Assembly: GCF_003852545.1 (NCBI RefSeq)
Contig: NZ_QAJR01000004.1
Location: 1 to 64,000, forward strand
DNA: 64,000 nt
Reading direction: 5' to 3'
Source: Acidovorax sp. FJL06
GTDB lineage: Bacteria > Pseudomonadota > Gammaproteobacteria > Burkholderiales > Burkholderiaceae_C
Positions 26,033 through 34,646 of this stretch are shown here, piece after piece; positions within the stretch are counted from its first letter, which is position 1, and every line of letters begins with the position of its first letter. Below the pieces are notes generated by a model. That model was not told the origin of the DNA. It saw only the letters and a program-made list of their open reading frames with translations, and did no database searches. The translations under genes were made by a program, and so were the position numbers.

Positions 26033-26530
<498 letters not shown>

Positions 26531-26592
26531 GGCGCCATTTTGGCAAAGCGTGTGGGGGGGCTGGCAAGCAGGCGCTCACGGCAGGGATTGTG

Positions 26593-26652
26593 AATGCTTT
26601 GTTTTTGATAGCTGCTTGCGCTTAACCAGTGCGCCGTAGAGGCCTTTTTATG
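26593..26652 (+). repeat. Dispersed palindromic repeat copy
   Basis: It reads TTTGTTTTTGATAGCTGCTT, GCGCTTAACCAGTGCGCCGT and AGAGGCCTTTTTA. The TTA at 26648-26650 is the stop codon of the sensor-kinase gene on the minus strand, so the kinase gene ends inside the element. Confidence 0.8.
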
Positions 26653-28114
26653 GATTGATTTCCGGTGCGGCAGCGCCCGGCAATGCCCCGGGCCCCGCCA
26701 GGGGTTGGCGGGGCAGCACGCAGCGCAGGCCCACCCCGCACCCGTCCAGCCCGTCGGCAAAGCCCAGCGTGCCACCCATGCGCTGCACCACGCGCTGCAC
26801 GATGGCCAGGCCCAGGCCCGTGCCGGCCTCGCTGGTGCCGGGGATGCGGTAGAAGCGCTCCCACACCCGCATGCGGTGTTCGGGGGCGATGCCCCGGCCG
26901 TTGTCCTGCACCTGCAGCACGAACGGGCCATCGGGTGCCGCGCCCACGCTGCCCAGGGTCACCTCCACGCTGCCACCCTCCACGCCATAGCGGATCGCGT
27001 TGTCCACCAGGTTGTCGATGACGGAGCACAGGCCCTCGCGGTCCAGCCGGGCGTGCAGGTGCTCGGGGGCGCTCAGGCCCAGCTCGATGCGCCGTGCCCG
27101 CGCCAGGGGCACGAGCAAGGCCACGCGGTTGCGCAACAGGTCGGCCAGGTCCAGCGTGGGGTACTCGGCAGGGGCGGCGGGTTGGGCGGCTGCGTCGGCG
27201 CGCGCCAGGGTCAGCAGCTGGGTGAGCAGGTGCGAGGCGCGGGTGATGCCCTGTTGCAGCGCGCGGGCGGCATCGGCCCGCGCGGCGGGGTTGGGCTCGG
27301 TGAGCAGTTGGTGCGCCTGGGCATTGATGGCGGCCAGGGGGGTGCGCAGCTCGTGCGCGGCGTCGGCCAGAAAGCGCCGTTCGGCCTCCAGCCGCTGGGC
27401 CTCGTGGGCCAGCAGGGCGTTGAGTTCGTGGACCACGGGCGCGGTTTCGGCATAGAGCCTGTCCACCTGCACGGGCGCCAGGTCGCCCGCCCGGCGGCGC
27501 GAGATGCGCTGGGCCAGCTGCTGCAGCGGCGCCAGGCCGCTGCGCACCGTGACCCACACCACCAGCCCGTGCCACAAAAACACGCCCAGCTGGCTTTTGA
27601 GCACCAGCCACAGCACCGGCAGCAGGGCGCCCAGCTGCAGCGCGCCGGGTTCGGCCACCTGCACCACCACGCCGCCGTCGCTTGCGGCCTCTGTGTGCAG
27701 GTGCCAGGGCGGGTGGCCTGGCGAGGTGGGGATGGATTCGGTGGCGCGATCCGGCCAGGGCAGGTCTTCGCTGCTGCGGTACAGCACCTGGCCCTGCGTG
27801 TTCAGCACGCGGACATGGGTCAGGCCGGCAACGCCCAGCAGGTCGCGGCCCGTGATGCGCACCAGGGCGCCTTGCGCAGCCTGCATGCGGGCGGGCAGGG
27901 TGGCCTCGGGGCCGCTGGCGGCCTCGGCCAGGATGCGGGCGGTCTCGCGCAGCCGGGTATCGATCTCTTCGGGGCTGCGCTCCAGCGCCACCCAGGTCAT
28001 CACCGAGGCCAGGGCCAGCCAGGCCACGACCAGTGCCAGTGCCTGCCAGGCGATCAGGCGGCGGATCAGCGAGGGCGGGCTGCCGGGTGCGGCGTGCATC
28101 CCTGCGAGGCTCAT
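26648..28114 (-). CDS. Two-component sensor histidine kinase (QseC/PmrB-like)
   Basis: This 488-residue inner-membrane kinase has TM1 near residues 22-44, a short periplasmic sensor, TM2 near 180-200 and a HAMP region. The H-box is FLADAAHELRTPLAAI with phospho-acceptor His254. The N-box is VIDNLVDNAIRYGV, followed by VQDNGRGIAP and GTGLGLAIVQRVV. The start overlaps the response-regulator stop by 4 nt, so the pair is translationally coupled. The periplasmic part has no acidic metal-binding cluster that would point to a known PmrB-type signal. Confidence 0.92.
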   Translation of the reverse strand: MSLAGMHAAPGSPPSLIRRLIAWQALALVVAWLALASVMTWVALERSPEEIDTRLRETARILAEAASGPEATLPARMQAAQGALVRITGRDLLGVAGLTHVRVLNTQGQVLYRSSEDLPWPDRATESIPTSPGHPPWHLHTEAASDGGVVVQVAEPGALQLGALLPVLWLVLKSQLGVFLWHGLVVWVTVRSGLAPLQQLAQRISRRRAGDLAPVQVDRLYAETAPVVHELNALLAHEAQRLEAERRFLADAAHELRTPLAAINAQAHQLLTEPNPAARADAARALQQGITRASHLLTQLLTLARADAAAQPAAPAEYPTLDLADLLRNRVALLVPLARARRIELGLSAPEHLHARLDREGLCSVIDNLVDNAIRYGVEGGSVEVTLGSVGAAPDGPFVLQVQDNGRGIAPEHRMRVWERFYRIPGTSEAGTGLGLAIVQRVVQRMGGTLGFADGLDGCGVGLRCVLPRQPLAGPGALPGAAAPEINP

Positions 28115-28788
28115 GGCACGGAGTCCGTGGCCGGGGCCTCCAGCACATAGCCCACGCCACGCACGGTGCTGATGAGGTGGTTGCCCAGCTTGCGCCGCAG
28201 CTTGTAGACATGCACGTCGGTGGCGTTGCTGTCCAGCGTGTCGGCCGGGCTGGAGCTGGCCTCGATCTGCGCGCGGGTGAGCACGCGGCCCGGGTCTTCG
28301 GCCAGCGCGCGCAGGATGTCGTATTCGCGGGCCGAAAGGTGCACATCCTGCCCATGCAGCTGCACCCTGCGCCGCGCGGTGTGGATGCACAGCGGGCCGA
28401 TCTGCCACACGCTGCGGGTCTGCCCGCTGTGGCGCCGCAGCAGGGCCCGCACGCGCGACAGCAGCTCTTCAATGGCAAACGGCTTGCCCAGGTAATCGTC
28501 GGCCCCGGCGTCCAGGCCCAGCACGCGCTCGCCCACGCTGTCGCGCGCGGTGAGCAGCATCACTGGCGTGGCCTGCCCCTGGGCGCGCAGCCAGGCCAGC
28601 AGGTCCAGACCTGTTTCGCCGGGCAGGCCGATGTCCAGCAGCACCAAGGCAAAGGGCTGGTCTTGTAGAAACCGGCGCGCGTCGGCGCTGGTGCGCAGCC
28701 ACACCACAGGGTGGCCCGCCACGGTCAGCACGCGCTGCAGCGAGTTGCCCAAGGGGAGGTCGTCTTCCACAAGAAGGATGCTGGCCAT
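28111..28788 (-). CDS. OmpR-family response regulator (QseB/PmrA-like)
   Basis: This 225-residue protein has a receiver domain with phospho-acceptor Asp52 (LLDIGLPGETG), acidic pocket VEDD and LLTARDSV. A Trans_reg_C winged helix follows (LSAREYDILRALAEDPGRVL, DVHVYKLRRKLGN, TVRGVGYVLE). It is the first gene of the pair. Two TTCAT direct-repeat boxes lie 91-148 bp upstream. Confidence 0.93.
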   Translation of the reverse strand: MASILLVEDDLPLGNSLQRVLTVAGHPVVWLRTSADARRFLQDQPFALVLLDIGLPGETGLDLLAWLRAQGQATPVMLLTARDSVGERVLGLDAGADDYLGKPFAIEELLSRVRALLRRHSGQTRSVWQIGPLCIHTARRRVQLHGQDVHLSAREYDILRALAEDPGRVLTRAQIEASSSPADTLDSNATDVHVYKLRRKLGNHLISTVRGVGYVLEAPATDSVP

Positions 28789-28878
28789 GCGGTGGTTGGG
28801 AGGCAGGTGGGATGGAAGGGGCTGGCGGCGATTCTAGGAGCGGGCCGCGCCGCCCAGAGGGGGCATGCGCAGCGGGTG

Positions 28879-28936
28879 TTCATGAAAGCTTCATCTGGGG
28901 CGCCCCGGCACGGCGGCCGCTTCATGGGGGCTTCAT
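28879..28936. promoter_or_regulatory. Two TTCAT-N6-TTCAT response-regulator boxes
   Basis: TTCAT occurs at 28879, 28890, 28921 and 28932. Each pair has the 11-bp spacing typical of OmpR/PmrA/QseB-type half-sites, and the two pairs are 42 bp apart. The block lies between the response-regulator gene (minus) and the DUF3060 gene (plus). Autoregulation plus control of the neighbour is likely. Confidence 0.6.
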
Positions 28937-28996
28937 GCAGGCCTTTGCAGACTGCGGGCTTCTTCACTCCTTCCGTCCCGACTGTCGGGCTTCCGT

Positions 28997-29380
28997 ATGA
29001 ATCTGCAAAACGCCATCACCCTGTTTTCGCCGCGCAACTTCGTGTGCGCCTTGTTCATGTCCATGCTGTCGGCCTGCGGCGGCACGTCGGACGAGGGGCA
29101 TGTGGTCACCGTGGACGGCGTCAGCATGGACAAGACCATCGACAAGACCGGCCCCTACGACCTGGAGGTGACGGGCGCCCGCAACGACGTGACGGTGGCT
29201 GCGGGCAACACCGTGCTGCGCCTGAGCGTGGCGGGGCTGAATAACCGCATTTTTGTGCTCAAGACCACCACCGTGGAGCGCATCGAGCTGGACGGCAGCG
29301 GCAACACTGTCTATGTGCCTGTGGGCTTCAAGTCGCGCATCTCGCGCAACGGCAACAACAACGATGTGGTCGAGCGCTGA
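28997..29380 (+). CDS. DUF3060-like small lipoprotein
   Basis: This 127-residue protein has the lipobox FMSMLSAC followed by GGTSDEGH. The mature part has repeated short beta-type units with Asn at the turns: ARNDVTVAAGN, GLNNRIFVLK, GSGNTVYV and GNNNDVVER. That is the pattern of DUF3060 proteins. It lies just downstream of the TTCAT boxes, so it is a candidate target of the two-component system. Function unknown. Confidence 0.75.
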   Translation: MNLQNAITLFSPRNFVCALFMSMLSACGGTSDEGHVVTVDGVSMDKTIDKTGPYDLEVTGARNDVTVAAGNTVLRLSVAGLNNRIFVLKTTTVERIELDGSGNTVYVPVGFKSRISRNGNNNDVVER

Positions 29381-29443
29381 GACACGCGCTTTGCCTGCAA
29401 AATTGCGTTCACCAGCCGCCGCAGTGCGGCGTGAGAGAGACCC

Positions 29444-30559
29444 ATGGCAAAAGCAGGCAAGCCACAGCGCAAGCCGCAAGCGGCCCCCCCGGCGAAACCA
29501 GCGGCGGGCCGTGGCGGCAAAAGACAAGGCCAGTGGCTGCTGGGCTTGTTGGCGCTGCCGTTTGCCGCTGTGGGGGTGGGGCTGCTGATTCTGAGCGTGC
29601 TGCCCACCCTGTACGACTGGTCGCGCATGCAGTTCTGGCAGCCGGTGGATGCCACGCTGGTGTCCGCGCACCTCGAAAGCAGTGGCAGCAGCAAATCCAC
29701 CTCGTTCCACGTGACCGCGAGCTACCGCTACCAGGTGGCGGGGCGGGATTACGAAGGCGAGCGCGTGGCCATCAGCGGAGGGGCTGACAACGTGGGCGAC
29801 TTTCAGGAAGCGCTGGGCGAGCGGCTGGAGCAGGCGCTGCGCAGCGGGCAAGCGGTGCGCGCCTGGGTGAACCCCGCAAACCCCGCCGAGGCCGTGATCG
29901 ACCGCAGCTTGCGGCCCGGGCTGCTGGCGCTCAAGCTGGTGTTTGTGGTGGTGTTTGGCGGTGCCGGGGTGGGCATGCTGGTGTTTCTGGTGCGGGGCCC
30001 CGCACCGGCAGGGCGCAAGCCGGCGCGGCCCTTGGCCACGGGCGCGCCCGGCCAACTGGCCAAGATCCCAGGTGGGGTGCAGATGTACTTTCCGGCGGGG
30101 CGGTGGTGGGGACTCAAGCTGGGGCTGGGCCTGGTGGGGGGCTTGTTCCTGCTGGTGGGCGCCGTGGTGCCCTGGGATGCGGAGACCCAGGCGGACATCG
30201 CGCCCTGGCTTTTCCGCCTGGGGTTTGGGGGCGTGGGGGGCGCACTGCTGGTGGGCGCGTTTTATGCGCTGGCCAACAGCCTGCGCGTGCAGCTGGACCA
30301 GGATGGCCTGCGCACCGAACGGCGCCTGCTGGGCCTGATGCTGCAGTGGCATCAGGTGCCCGCACAAGACATTGCCCGGCTGCGCGTGGCGGAGAGCTAC
30401 TCCACCGAGATCAACAACCGCCACGAGGTCTACTACCGCATCGAGGCCGTGCTGCGCAGCGGCAAGAAGATCACCGTGGCCCAGGACCTGCAAGGGCGAA
30501 AGGACGCGGACCGGATGCTGGCGTCCATCGGCAACGCCACGGGCTACCCTGTTCGCTGA
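29444..30559 (+). CDS. DUF3592-family membrane protein
   Basis: This 371-residue protein has a basic Ala/Pro/Lys-rich N-terminus, TM segments near residues 31-54, 166-186, 226-246 and 256-276, and a soluble C-terminus. DATLVSAHLESSGSSKSTSF, then YRYQVAGRDYEGERV and VNPANPAEAVIDR match the DUF3592 pattern. Function unknown. It follows the DUF3060 gene by 63 bp on the same strand and may be co-transcribed. Confidence 0.75.
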   Translation: MAKAGKPQRKPQAAPPAKPAAGRGGKRQGQWLLGLLALPFAAVGVGLLILSVLPTLYDWSRMQFWQPVDATLVSAHLESSGSSKSTSFHVTASYRYQVAGRDYEGERVAISGGADNVGDFQEALGERLEQALRSGQAVRAWVNPANPAEAVIDRSLRPGLLALKLVFVVVFGGAGVGMLVFLVRGPAPAGRKPARPLATGAPGQLAKIPGGVQMYFPAGRWWGLKLGLGLVGGLFLLVGAVVPWDAETQADIAPWLFRLGFGGVGGALLVGAFYALANSLRVQLDQDGLRTERRLLGLMLQWHQVPAQDIARLRVAESYSTEINNRHEVYYRIEAVLRSGKKITVAQDLQGRKDADRMLASIGNATGYPVR

Positions 30560-30571
30560 CCGCCATCCGCA

Positions 30572-30590
30572 GGCCGGGCGAGCCCCGGCC
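30572..30590. terminator. GC hairpin between convergent genes
   Basis: GGCCGGG and CCCGGCC pair across a 5-nt loop 13 bp after the DUF3592 stop. There is no real T tract, so terminator activity is only plausible. Confidence 0.35.
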
Positions 30591-30613
30591 TTGCTGCCTG
30601 CGCTGCGGGCGTG

Positions 30614-31351
30614 TCACAGCTTGGGCTTGTTGTCCTTCATGGCGTCCAGTGCCTTTTTCCGCGCGGCTTCTTCTTCGTTGCTTTTCTTCTCCAGCACGTC
30701 GTAACGGACCTTGTGGTCAACGATTTGAATGGCCGATCCGACGATCATGTCGGAGGCGTAGTGGCGATTCAATTTTGCATTCAGCTGAATCCCACAGTTG
30801 GGCTCAAAACCTGCTGGCACGGCCAGGTTAATGCTGTCGCCTTTTAATCTGGATAAATCGGTGCGCGGTGTGGTCACGTTGCCGCCCGCTCCATGGGGGC
30901 ACATGCCAATCGAAGCCTTGTGCGCTGTCAAAGCGTAATTTCTGTCATAGGCCCACAGCATGGATTGTTCATCGGGCGTAATGTCGGAGGGGGTTCCGTA
31001 CTTCTGTTTCAAGGCGGAGATGAAGGTTGCCTTGGGGATATATCCCCCTTCCGGGTATTTTTGTGCACGCCCCAGAAACCATATTTTCCCGGAATCATCC
31101 TGCAGCGCGATCATATGGTCATTGACGCTGTTATTCTTATTTTCGGCAATGCCTTGAATTCCAACCACCTTGCCTTCGCGGGTCTTGATTTCGCTGAATT
31201 TATAGTCTGCATTGACCTTCTCCATCAGCGGTTTCTGCGTGGCAAGCAGTGCCCCGATTTTGACACCCCCAATATCTGGAAGTGCTTGTGCAAAAATGGA
31301 GGATGAGGCGATGGCAAGGCTTGAAATAAGGGCGGTTTTGAAAAAATTCAT
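30614..31351 (-). CDS. Secreted protein of unknown function
   Basis: This 245-residue protein starts at ATG 31351 with a signal peptide (MNFFKTALISSLAIASSSIF, cleavage after AQA). The mature protein begins LPDIGGVKIGALLATQKPLM. It contains two Cys residues (GMCPHG, PNCGIQ) and ends in a charged helix EEEAARKKALDAMKDNK. I do not recognise a family. Base composition is clearly more AT-rich than its neighbours, which suggests recent acquisition. It is convergent with the DUF3592 gene and preceded by an AT-rich leader. Confidence 0.75.
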   Translation of the reverse strand: MNFFKTALISSLAIASSSIFAQALPDIGGVKIGALLATQKPLMEKVNADYKFSEIKTREGKVVGIQGIAENKNNSVNDHMIALQDDSGKIWFLGRAQKYPEGGYIPKATFISALKQKYGTPSDITPDEQSMLWAYDRNYALTAHKASIGMCPHGAGGNVTTPRTDLSRLKGDSINLAVPAGFEPNCGIQLNAKLNRHYASDMIVGSAIQIVDHKVRYDVLEKKSNEEEAARKKALDAMKDNKPKL

Positions 31352-31670
31352 GGCAAATAAGACGTTGATTTGTATTTTGTGCAAGCCATGTCGGTAAAAA
31401 ACCGGCCCGCACATATTGCGTCACCCCACACAAAGCTCTCTTGTCTATATAGGGCGAACGGATCTTATCGGCGTCTTGTTGCCGGGGATCAGCAGCAAAT
31501 TTTTAATTTGTTTCAAATCATTGCTTTGGTGTATTTGTGTATTAACTGACCGTGCGTGCGATTTTCTGCCGAACCCATTGGGTGGGGCGCGCTTTTCTTC
31601 ACAAGAAAAAATCAACTTTTGCGATAGAGCCGGCAGGCGCATGGGGCAGAACGGACGGCGCGCCTGTGCT
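31352..31670. other. AT-rich intergenic region with a hairpin
   Basis: These 319 bp lie between the secreted-protein start and the alkB stop. TTTTCTT-CAC-AAGAAAA (31593-31609) is a perfect 7-3-7 inverted repeat and may end alkB transcription. The remainder presumably carries the promoter of the secreted protein. No coding frame is convincing. Confidence 0.4.
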
Positions 31671-32324
31671 TCAGCCTGCCTTGCGAAAGGTCAGGTTGAT
31701 GCGCAGCGCGCCCGTCATGGCATGGCAGGCCTCGGTCAGCGGCAGCACGCCATGGAAGCGCAGCCGTGCCGGCCCGCCCCACACCACCACGTCGCCATGC
31801 CACAGGCCCACGCGCCGGGCCTTGTCGGCACGTTGTGCGCCGCCCCACAGGAAGATGGCCGGGACGCCGAGGGACACGGAAACGATGGGATGGTCGTAGT
31901 GGCCCTCGTCGCGGTCCTGGTGCAGTGACAGCCGCGTGCCGGGCGTGTAGCGGTTGATGAGGCAGGCGTCGGGCGCAAAACCGGGGTAGCCTGCCGCCTC
32001 GGCGGCTTCACGGGCGAGCAGGAGAAACAGCGCAGGCATGGGCGGCCAGGGCAGCCCGGTGGTCGGGTCGGTGGGGCCGTAGCGGTAGCCGCTGCGGTCG
32101 CTGATCCAGCCCAGGGCGCCGCTGTTGCTCATGGCCACCGACATGCGCTGCCCGCCGGGCGTGATGAGGTGCCGGAAGGGCGCCTGGGCCGCGATGGCGT
32201 CCACGGCCTGCAGCAGCCCGGCTGCCGTCTCCAGGGCAAAACCGCGCAGCACCACGGCGCCCGGCTCCAGCCACTCGGGGGCCTGGGGCGTGGGGGGCAG
32301 GTCGTCAAAAAGACCAAGGTTCAT
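31671..32324 (-). CDS. alkB: AlkB, alpha-ketoglutarate-dependent DNA repair dioxygenase
   Basis: This 217-residue protein oxidatively removes methyl groups from 1-methyladenine and 3-methylcytosine in DNA. The iron ligands are in LHQDRDE (HxD) and RLRFHGV (distal His). RINLTFRKAG provides the two arginines that bind 2-oxoglutarate. The substrate-lid string ISDRSGYRYGPTDPTTGLPW is typical. It is the third gene of the ada operon, 166 bp after the 2OG oxygenase, separated by a REP-like repeat. Confidence 0.95.
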   Translation of the reverse strand: MNLGLFDDLPPTPQAPEWLEPGAVVLRGFALETAAGLLQAVDAIAAQAPFRHLITPGGQRMSVAMSNSGALGWISDRSGYRYGPTDPTTGLPWPPMPALFLLLAREAAEAAGYPGFAPDACLINRYTPGTRLSLHQDRDEGHYDHPIVSVSLGVPAIFLWGGAQRADKARRVGLWHGDVVVWGGPARLRFHGVLPLTEACHAMTGALRINLTFRKAG

Positions 32325-32419
32325 GGCTTTGTCGTTCTGGTGTTGTGGCCCCATACCGATGCAACTGGCGTGATACCCGCGAGTGCACCCGTGGAACTGG
32401 CTTTGCCAGGCCACCGGGT

Positions 32420-32479
32420 GCGTCCCCCTCCCGCGCAGCGAGAGAGGGGTGAAGGCGCCGAAGGCGACTCAGGGGGAGC
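32420..32479. repeat. REP-like inverted repeat between the 2OG oxygenase and alkB
   Basis: GTCCCCCT near 32422 and AGGGGGA near 32471 form the outer stem. Between them are CCGCGCAGCGAGAGAGGGG and GAAGGCGCCGAAGGCGACTC. From general knowledge, similar elements are scattered through Comamonadaceae genomes. It may attenuate read-through into alkB. Only one copy was noticed here. Confidence 0.5.
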
Positions 32480-32490
32480 ATACCTACCAG

Positions 32491-33240
32491 CTATTCAGCA
32501 TCGTGAAAGATGATGCCCACCGTGTGCCGCTGGCCCGATCGCACGCGGCTCACCCCATGGCGCATGTTCACGCGATAGGTGCCACGCGTGCCTTGCACCG
32601 GGCGGTGGTGCACGGCAAACACCACAGCATCGCCCTGGTGCAAGGGCACGACCTCGGCGCGCGACTGCATGCGGGGGCGCTGCTCGGTCAGCACAAACTC
32701 GCCGCCGCTGAAGTCGCGGCCGGGCTCGGACAGCAACATGGCCACTTGCAGCGGGAACACATGTTCGCCATACAGGTCCTGGTGCAGGCAGTTGTAGTCG
32801 CCCGGCGCGTACTGCAGCAGCAGCGGCGTGGGCCGCAGCTGGCCGGCCGCATGGCAGCGCGCGATGAAGTCGGCGTGCCGCGCAGGGTAGCGCACGTCGA
32901 TGCCCATGGCGGTATTCCAGTGGTTGGCGATGGGGCACAAGTGGGGGTACAGCGCGTCACGCAGCCCGGCCACCACATCTGGCAGCGGGTAGCTGAAATA
33001 CTGGTACTCACCCAGGCCAAAACCATGGCGCTGCATCACCACGCGGCTGCGGAACAGGGGCGGGCCGGGGTGGCGGTACAGGCCGGCGAGCGCCACACAT
33101 TCGCCGGGGCTGAGCAATTGCGGCAGCACCACATGGCCCTGGGTGTGCAGTTCGTCGGTGGCCTGCGCCCAGTCGATGGCGGCCACGCGGTGGGGCCAGA
33201 GCGGGGAGGGCTGTGGGGCGGCGTGTGGCTGGGCGCTCAT
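32491..33240 (-). CDS. 2OG-Fe(II) oxygenase of the ada operon
   Basis: This 249-residue dioxygenase has the ligands HQDLYGEHVF (HxD), VFAVHHRPV (distal His region) and TYRVNMRHGVSRV (2-oxoglutarate Arg). GGEFVLTEQRPRMQSRAEVV is the conserved jelly-roll core of the prolyl-4-hydroxylase-like branch. The start overlaps the ada stop by 4 nt. The tight coupling to Ada implies a job in alkylation damage. It is not AlkB-like in sequence, and its substrate is unknown to me. Confidence 0.88.
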   Translation of the reverse strand: MSAQPHAAPQPSPLWPHRVAAIDWAQATDELHTQGHVVLPQLLSPGECVALAGLYRHPGPPLFRSRVVMQRHGFGLGEYQYFSYPLPDVVAGLRDALYPHLCPIANHWNTAMGIDVRYPARHADFIARCHAAGQLRPTPLLLQYAPGDYNCLHQDLYGEHVFPLQVAMLLSEPGRDFSGGEFVLTEQRPRMQSRAEVVPLHQGDAVVFAVHHRPVQGTRGTYRVNMRHGVSRVRSGQRHTVGIIFHDAE

Positions 33241-34418
33241 GCCACCTTCTCCTCGGTGACGGCCGGCGGGGTGGTGGCATCGGACTCGCGCGCCAGCAGC
33301 GCCCGCTTGCGCTCCACGCCCCAGCGGTAGCCCGAGAGCGCGCCGTCGCTCCTCACCACCCGGTGGCAGGGGATGGCCACGGCCAGGGCATTGGCGCCAC
33401 AGGCCTGGGCCACGGCGCGTGTGGCCGTGGGCGCGCCAATGCGCTGCGCGATGTCGGCGTAGCTCGCGGTCTGCCCCACCGGGATGGCGCGCAGCGCCTG
33501 CCACACACGCTGCTGGAAAGCGGTGCCCTGCACGTCCAGCGGCAGGTTGAGGCCCAGGCCAGGCGCTTCGACAAAGGCCACCACCTGGGCCACGAGCAAT
33601 TCGAATTGCGCATCGCCGCCCACCAGCTGGGCCTGGGCAAACCGGTCCTGCAGGTCGCGCACCAGGGCATCCGGGTCGTCGCCCAGCAGGATGGCGCACA
33701 AACCTTGGCCGCTGTGCGCCACCAGGATGGCGCCCAGCGAGCATTGCCCCACTGCAAAACGGATCTGCTGCGCCACGCCGCCCGCGCGATAGCGGGTGGG
33801 TGTCATGCCCAGCACCTGGGCGGACTTTTCGTAGAAGCGGCTGCTGGACGGGTAGCCCGCGCCGTAGATCGCGTCGGTGACCGAGGCGGTGGGCTGCTCC
33901 AGCGCGCTGCGCAGGCGCTGTTCGCGCTGCGCTGCCGCGTAGGCCTTGGGTGTGAGGCCCGTGGCCTGCTTGAAGATGCGGTGCAGGTGCGAGCCGCTCA
34001 GCCCTACACGGGCCGCAAGCGCCTCGAGCGTGAGGTTTTCCACGTCTTCGGCTTCGATGAGGCGGCAGGCCTGCGTGACCCATTCGGCATGGTGCGATTG
34101 CGCAGAGGGCTGCTCTGGCTTGCAGCGCTGGCAGGGGCGAAAGCCGGCGTTTTCGGCCTCTGCACAGCTGGCGTGAAACCGCACGTTCTCAGGCCGGGGC
34201 GTGCGCGCTGCGCAGCTGGGCCGGCAGTACACCCCCGTGGATCGCACCGAATACCAGAAGCTGCCGTCTGCCGCCGTGCTGCGCGCGAGCACCGCCGCCC
34301 AGCGCGGGTCGGCCTGGGTGACGGCGGCTTGCTGCGCGGCCTGGGTGGAACGTGTTGCCGGGCGGGTGGGCATGGAAATGGGGGGCGGTGAAGAAGCGGC
34401 AGTGGCACTGGCTTGCAT
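33237..34418 (-). CDS. ada: Ada: methylphosphotriester sensor, AraC activator and O6-methylguanine methyltransferase
   Basis: This 393-residue protein has the full three-part Ada layout. The N-terminal zinc domain has VYCRPSCAARTPRPENVRF and FRPCQRC (Cys65, 69, 96 and 99; the first corresponds to the methyl acceptor). The AraC HTH has LTLEALAARVGLSGSHLHRI and ATGLTPKAYAAAQREQRLRS. The Ogt domain has the acceptor Cys351 in IPCHRVV. It repairs methyl damage suicidally and, once methylated, activates the operon. It is the first gene of ada-2OG oxygenase-alkB. Confidence 0.96.
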   Translation of the reverse strand: MQASATAASSPPPISMPTRPATRSTQAAQQAAVTQADPRWAAVLARSTAADGSFWYSVRSTGVYCRPSCAARTPRPENVRFHASCAEAENAGFRPCQRCKPEQPSAQSHHAEWVTQACRLIEAEDVENLTLEALAARVGLSGSHLHRIFKQATGLTPKAYAAAQREQRLRSALEQPTASVTDAIYGAGYPSSSRFYEKSAQVLGMTPTRYRAGGVAQQIRFAVGQCSLGAILVAHSGQGLCAILLGDDPDALVRDLQDRFAQAQLVGGDAQFELLVAQVVAFVEAPGLGLNLPLDVQGTAFQQRVWQALRAIPVGQTASYADIAQRIGAPTATRAVAQACGANALAVAIPCHRVVRSDGALSGYRWGVERKRALLARESDATTPPAVTEEKVA

Positions 34419-34523
34419 GGTGAGGGCTCCGAAAAGAACCTGTTTGCAGACAGGTTGCGTTGCGATGCCCTCACTGTAGAAACGGTGCGCGCCGGGCGCA
34501 CTCCGAAGCTTGCTTTTGAATTC

Positions 34524-34531
34524 TGCGCTTT
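34524..34531 (-). promoter_or_regulatory. Ada-box-like site upstream of ada
   Basis: On the minus strand the sequence is AAAGCGCA within CCAAAGCGCAGAATTC, about 106 bp upstream of the ada start. AAAGCGCA is the core of the E. coli Ada box. The distance leaves room for a downstream promoter and leader. Confidence 0.55.
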
Positions 34532-34583
34532 GGCGCGGAATTGCAGGCCGTTTGCCCCCGTTTGCCCCCGTTTACCCCTCAAA

Positions 34584-34646
34584 TACTATTGTTTTGATAG
34601 CTGAAAGGGCATGTGCACAATGCGGTATCTGCCATTTTTATTCATA
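34584..34646 (+). repeat. Dispersed palindromic repeat copy
   Basis: It reads ACTATTGTTTTGATAGCTGA, AAGGGCATGTGCACAATGCG and GTATCTGCCATTTTTATTC. TTA at 34638-34640 provides the stop codon of the SNF2 helicase gene on the minus strand. Confidence 0.65.
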
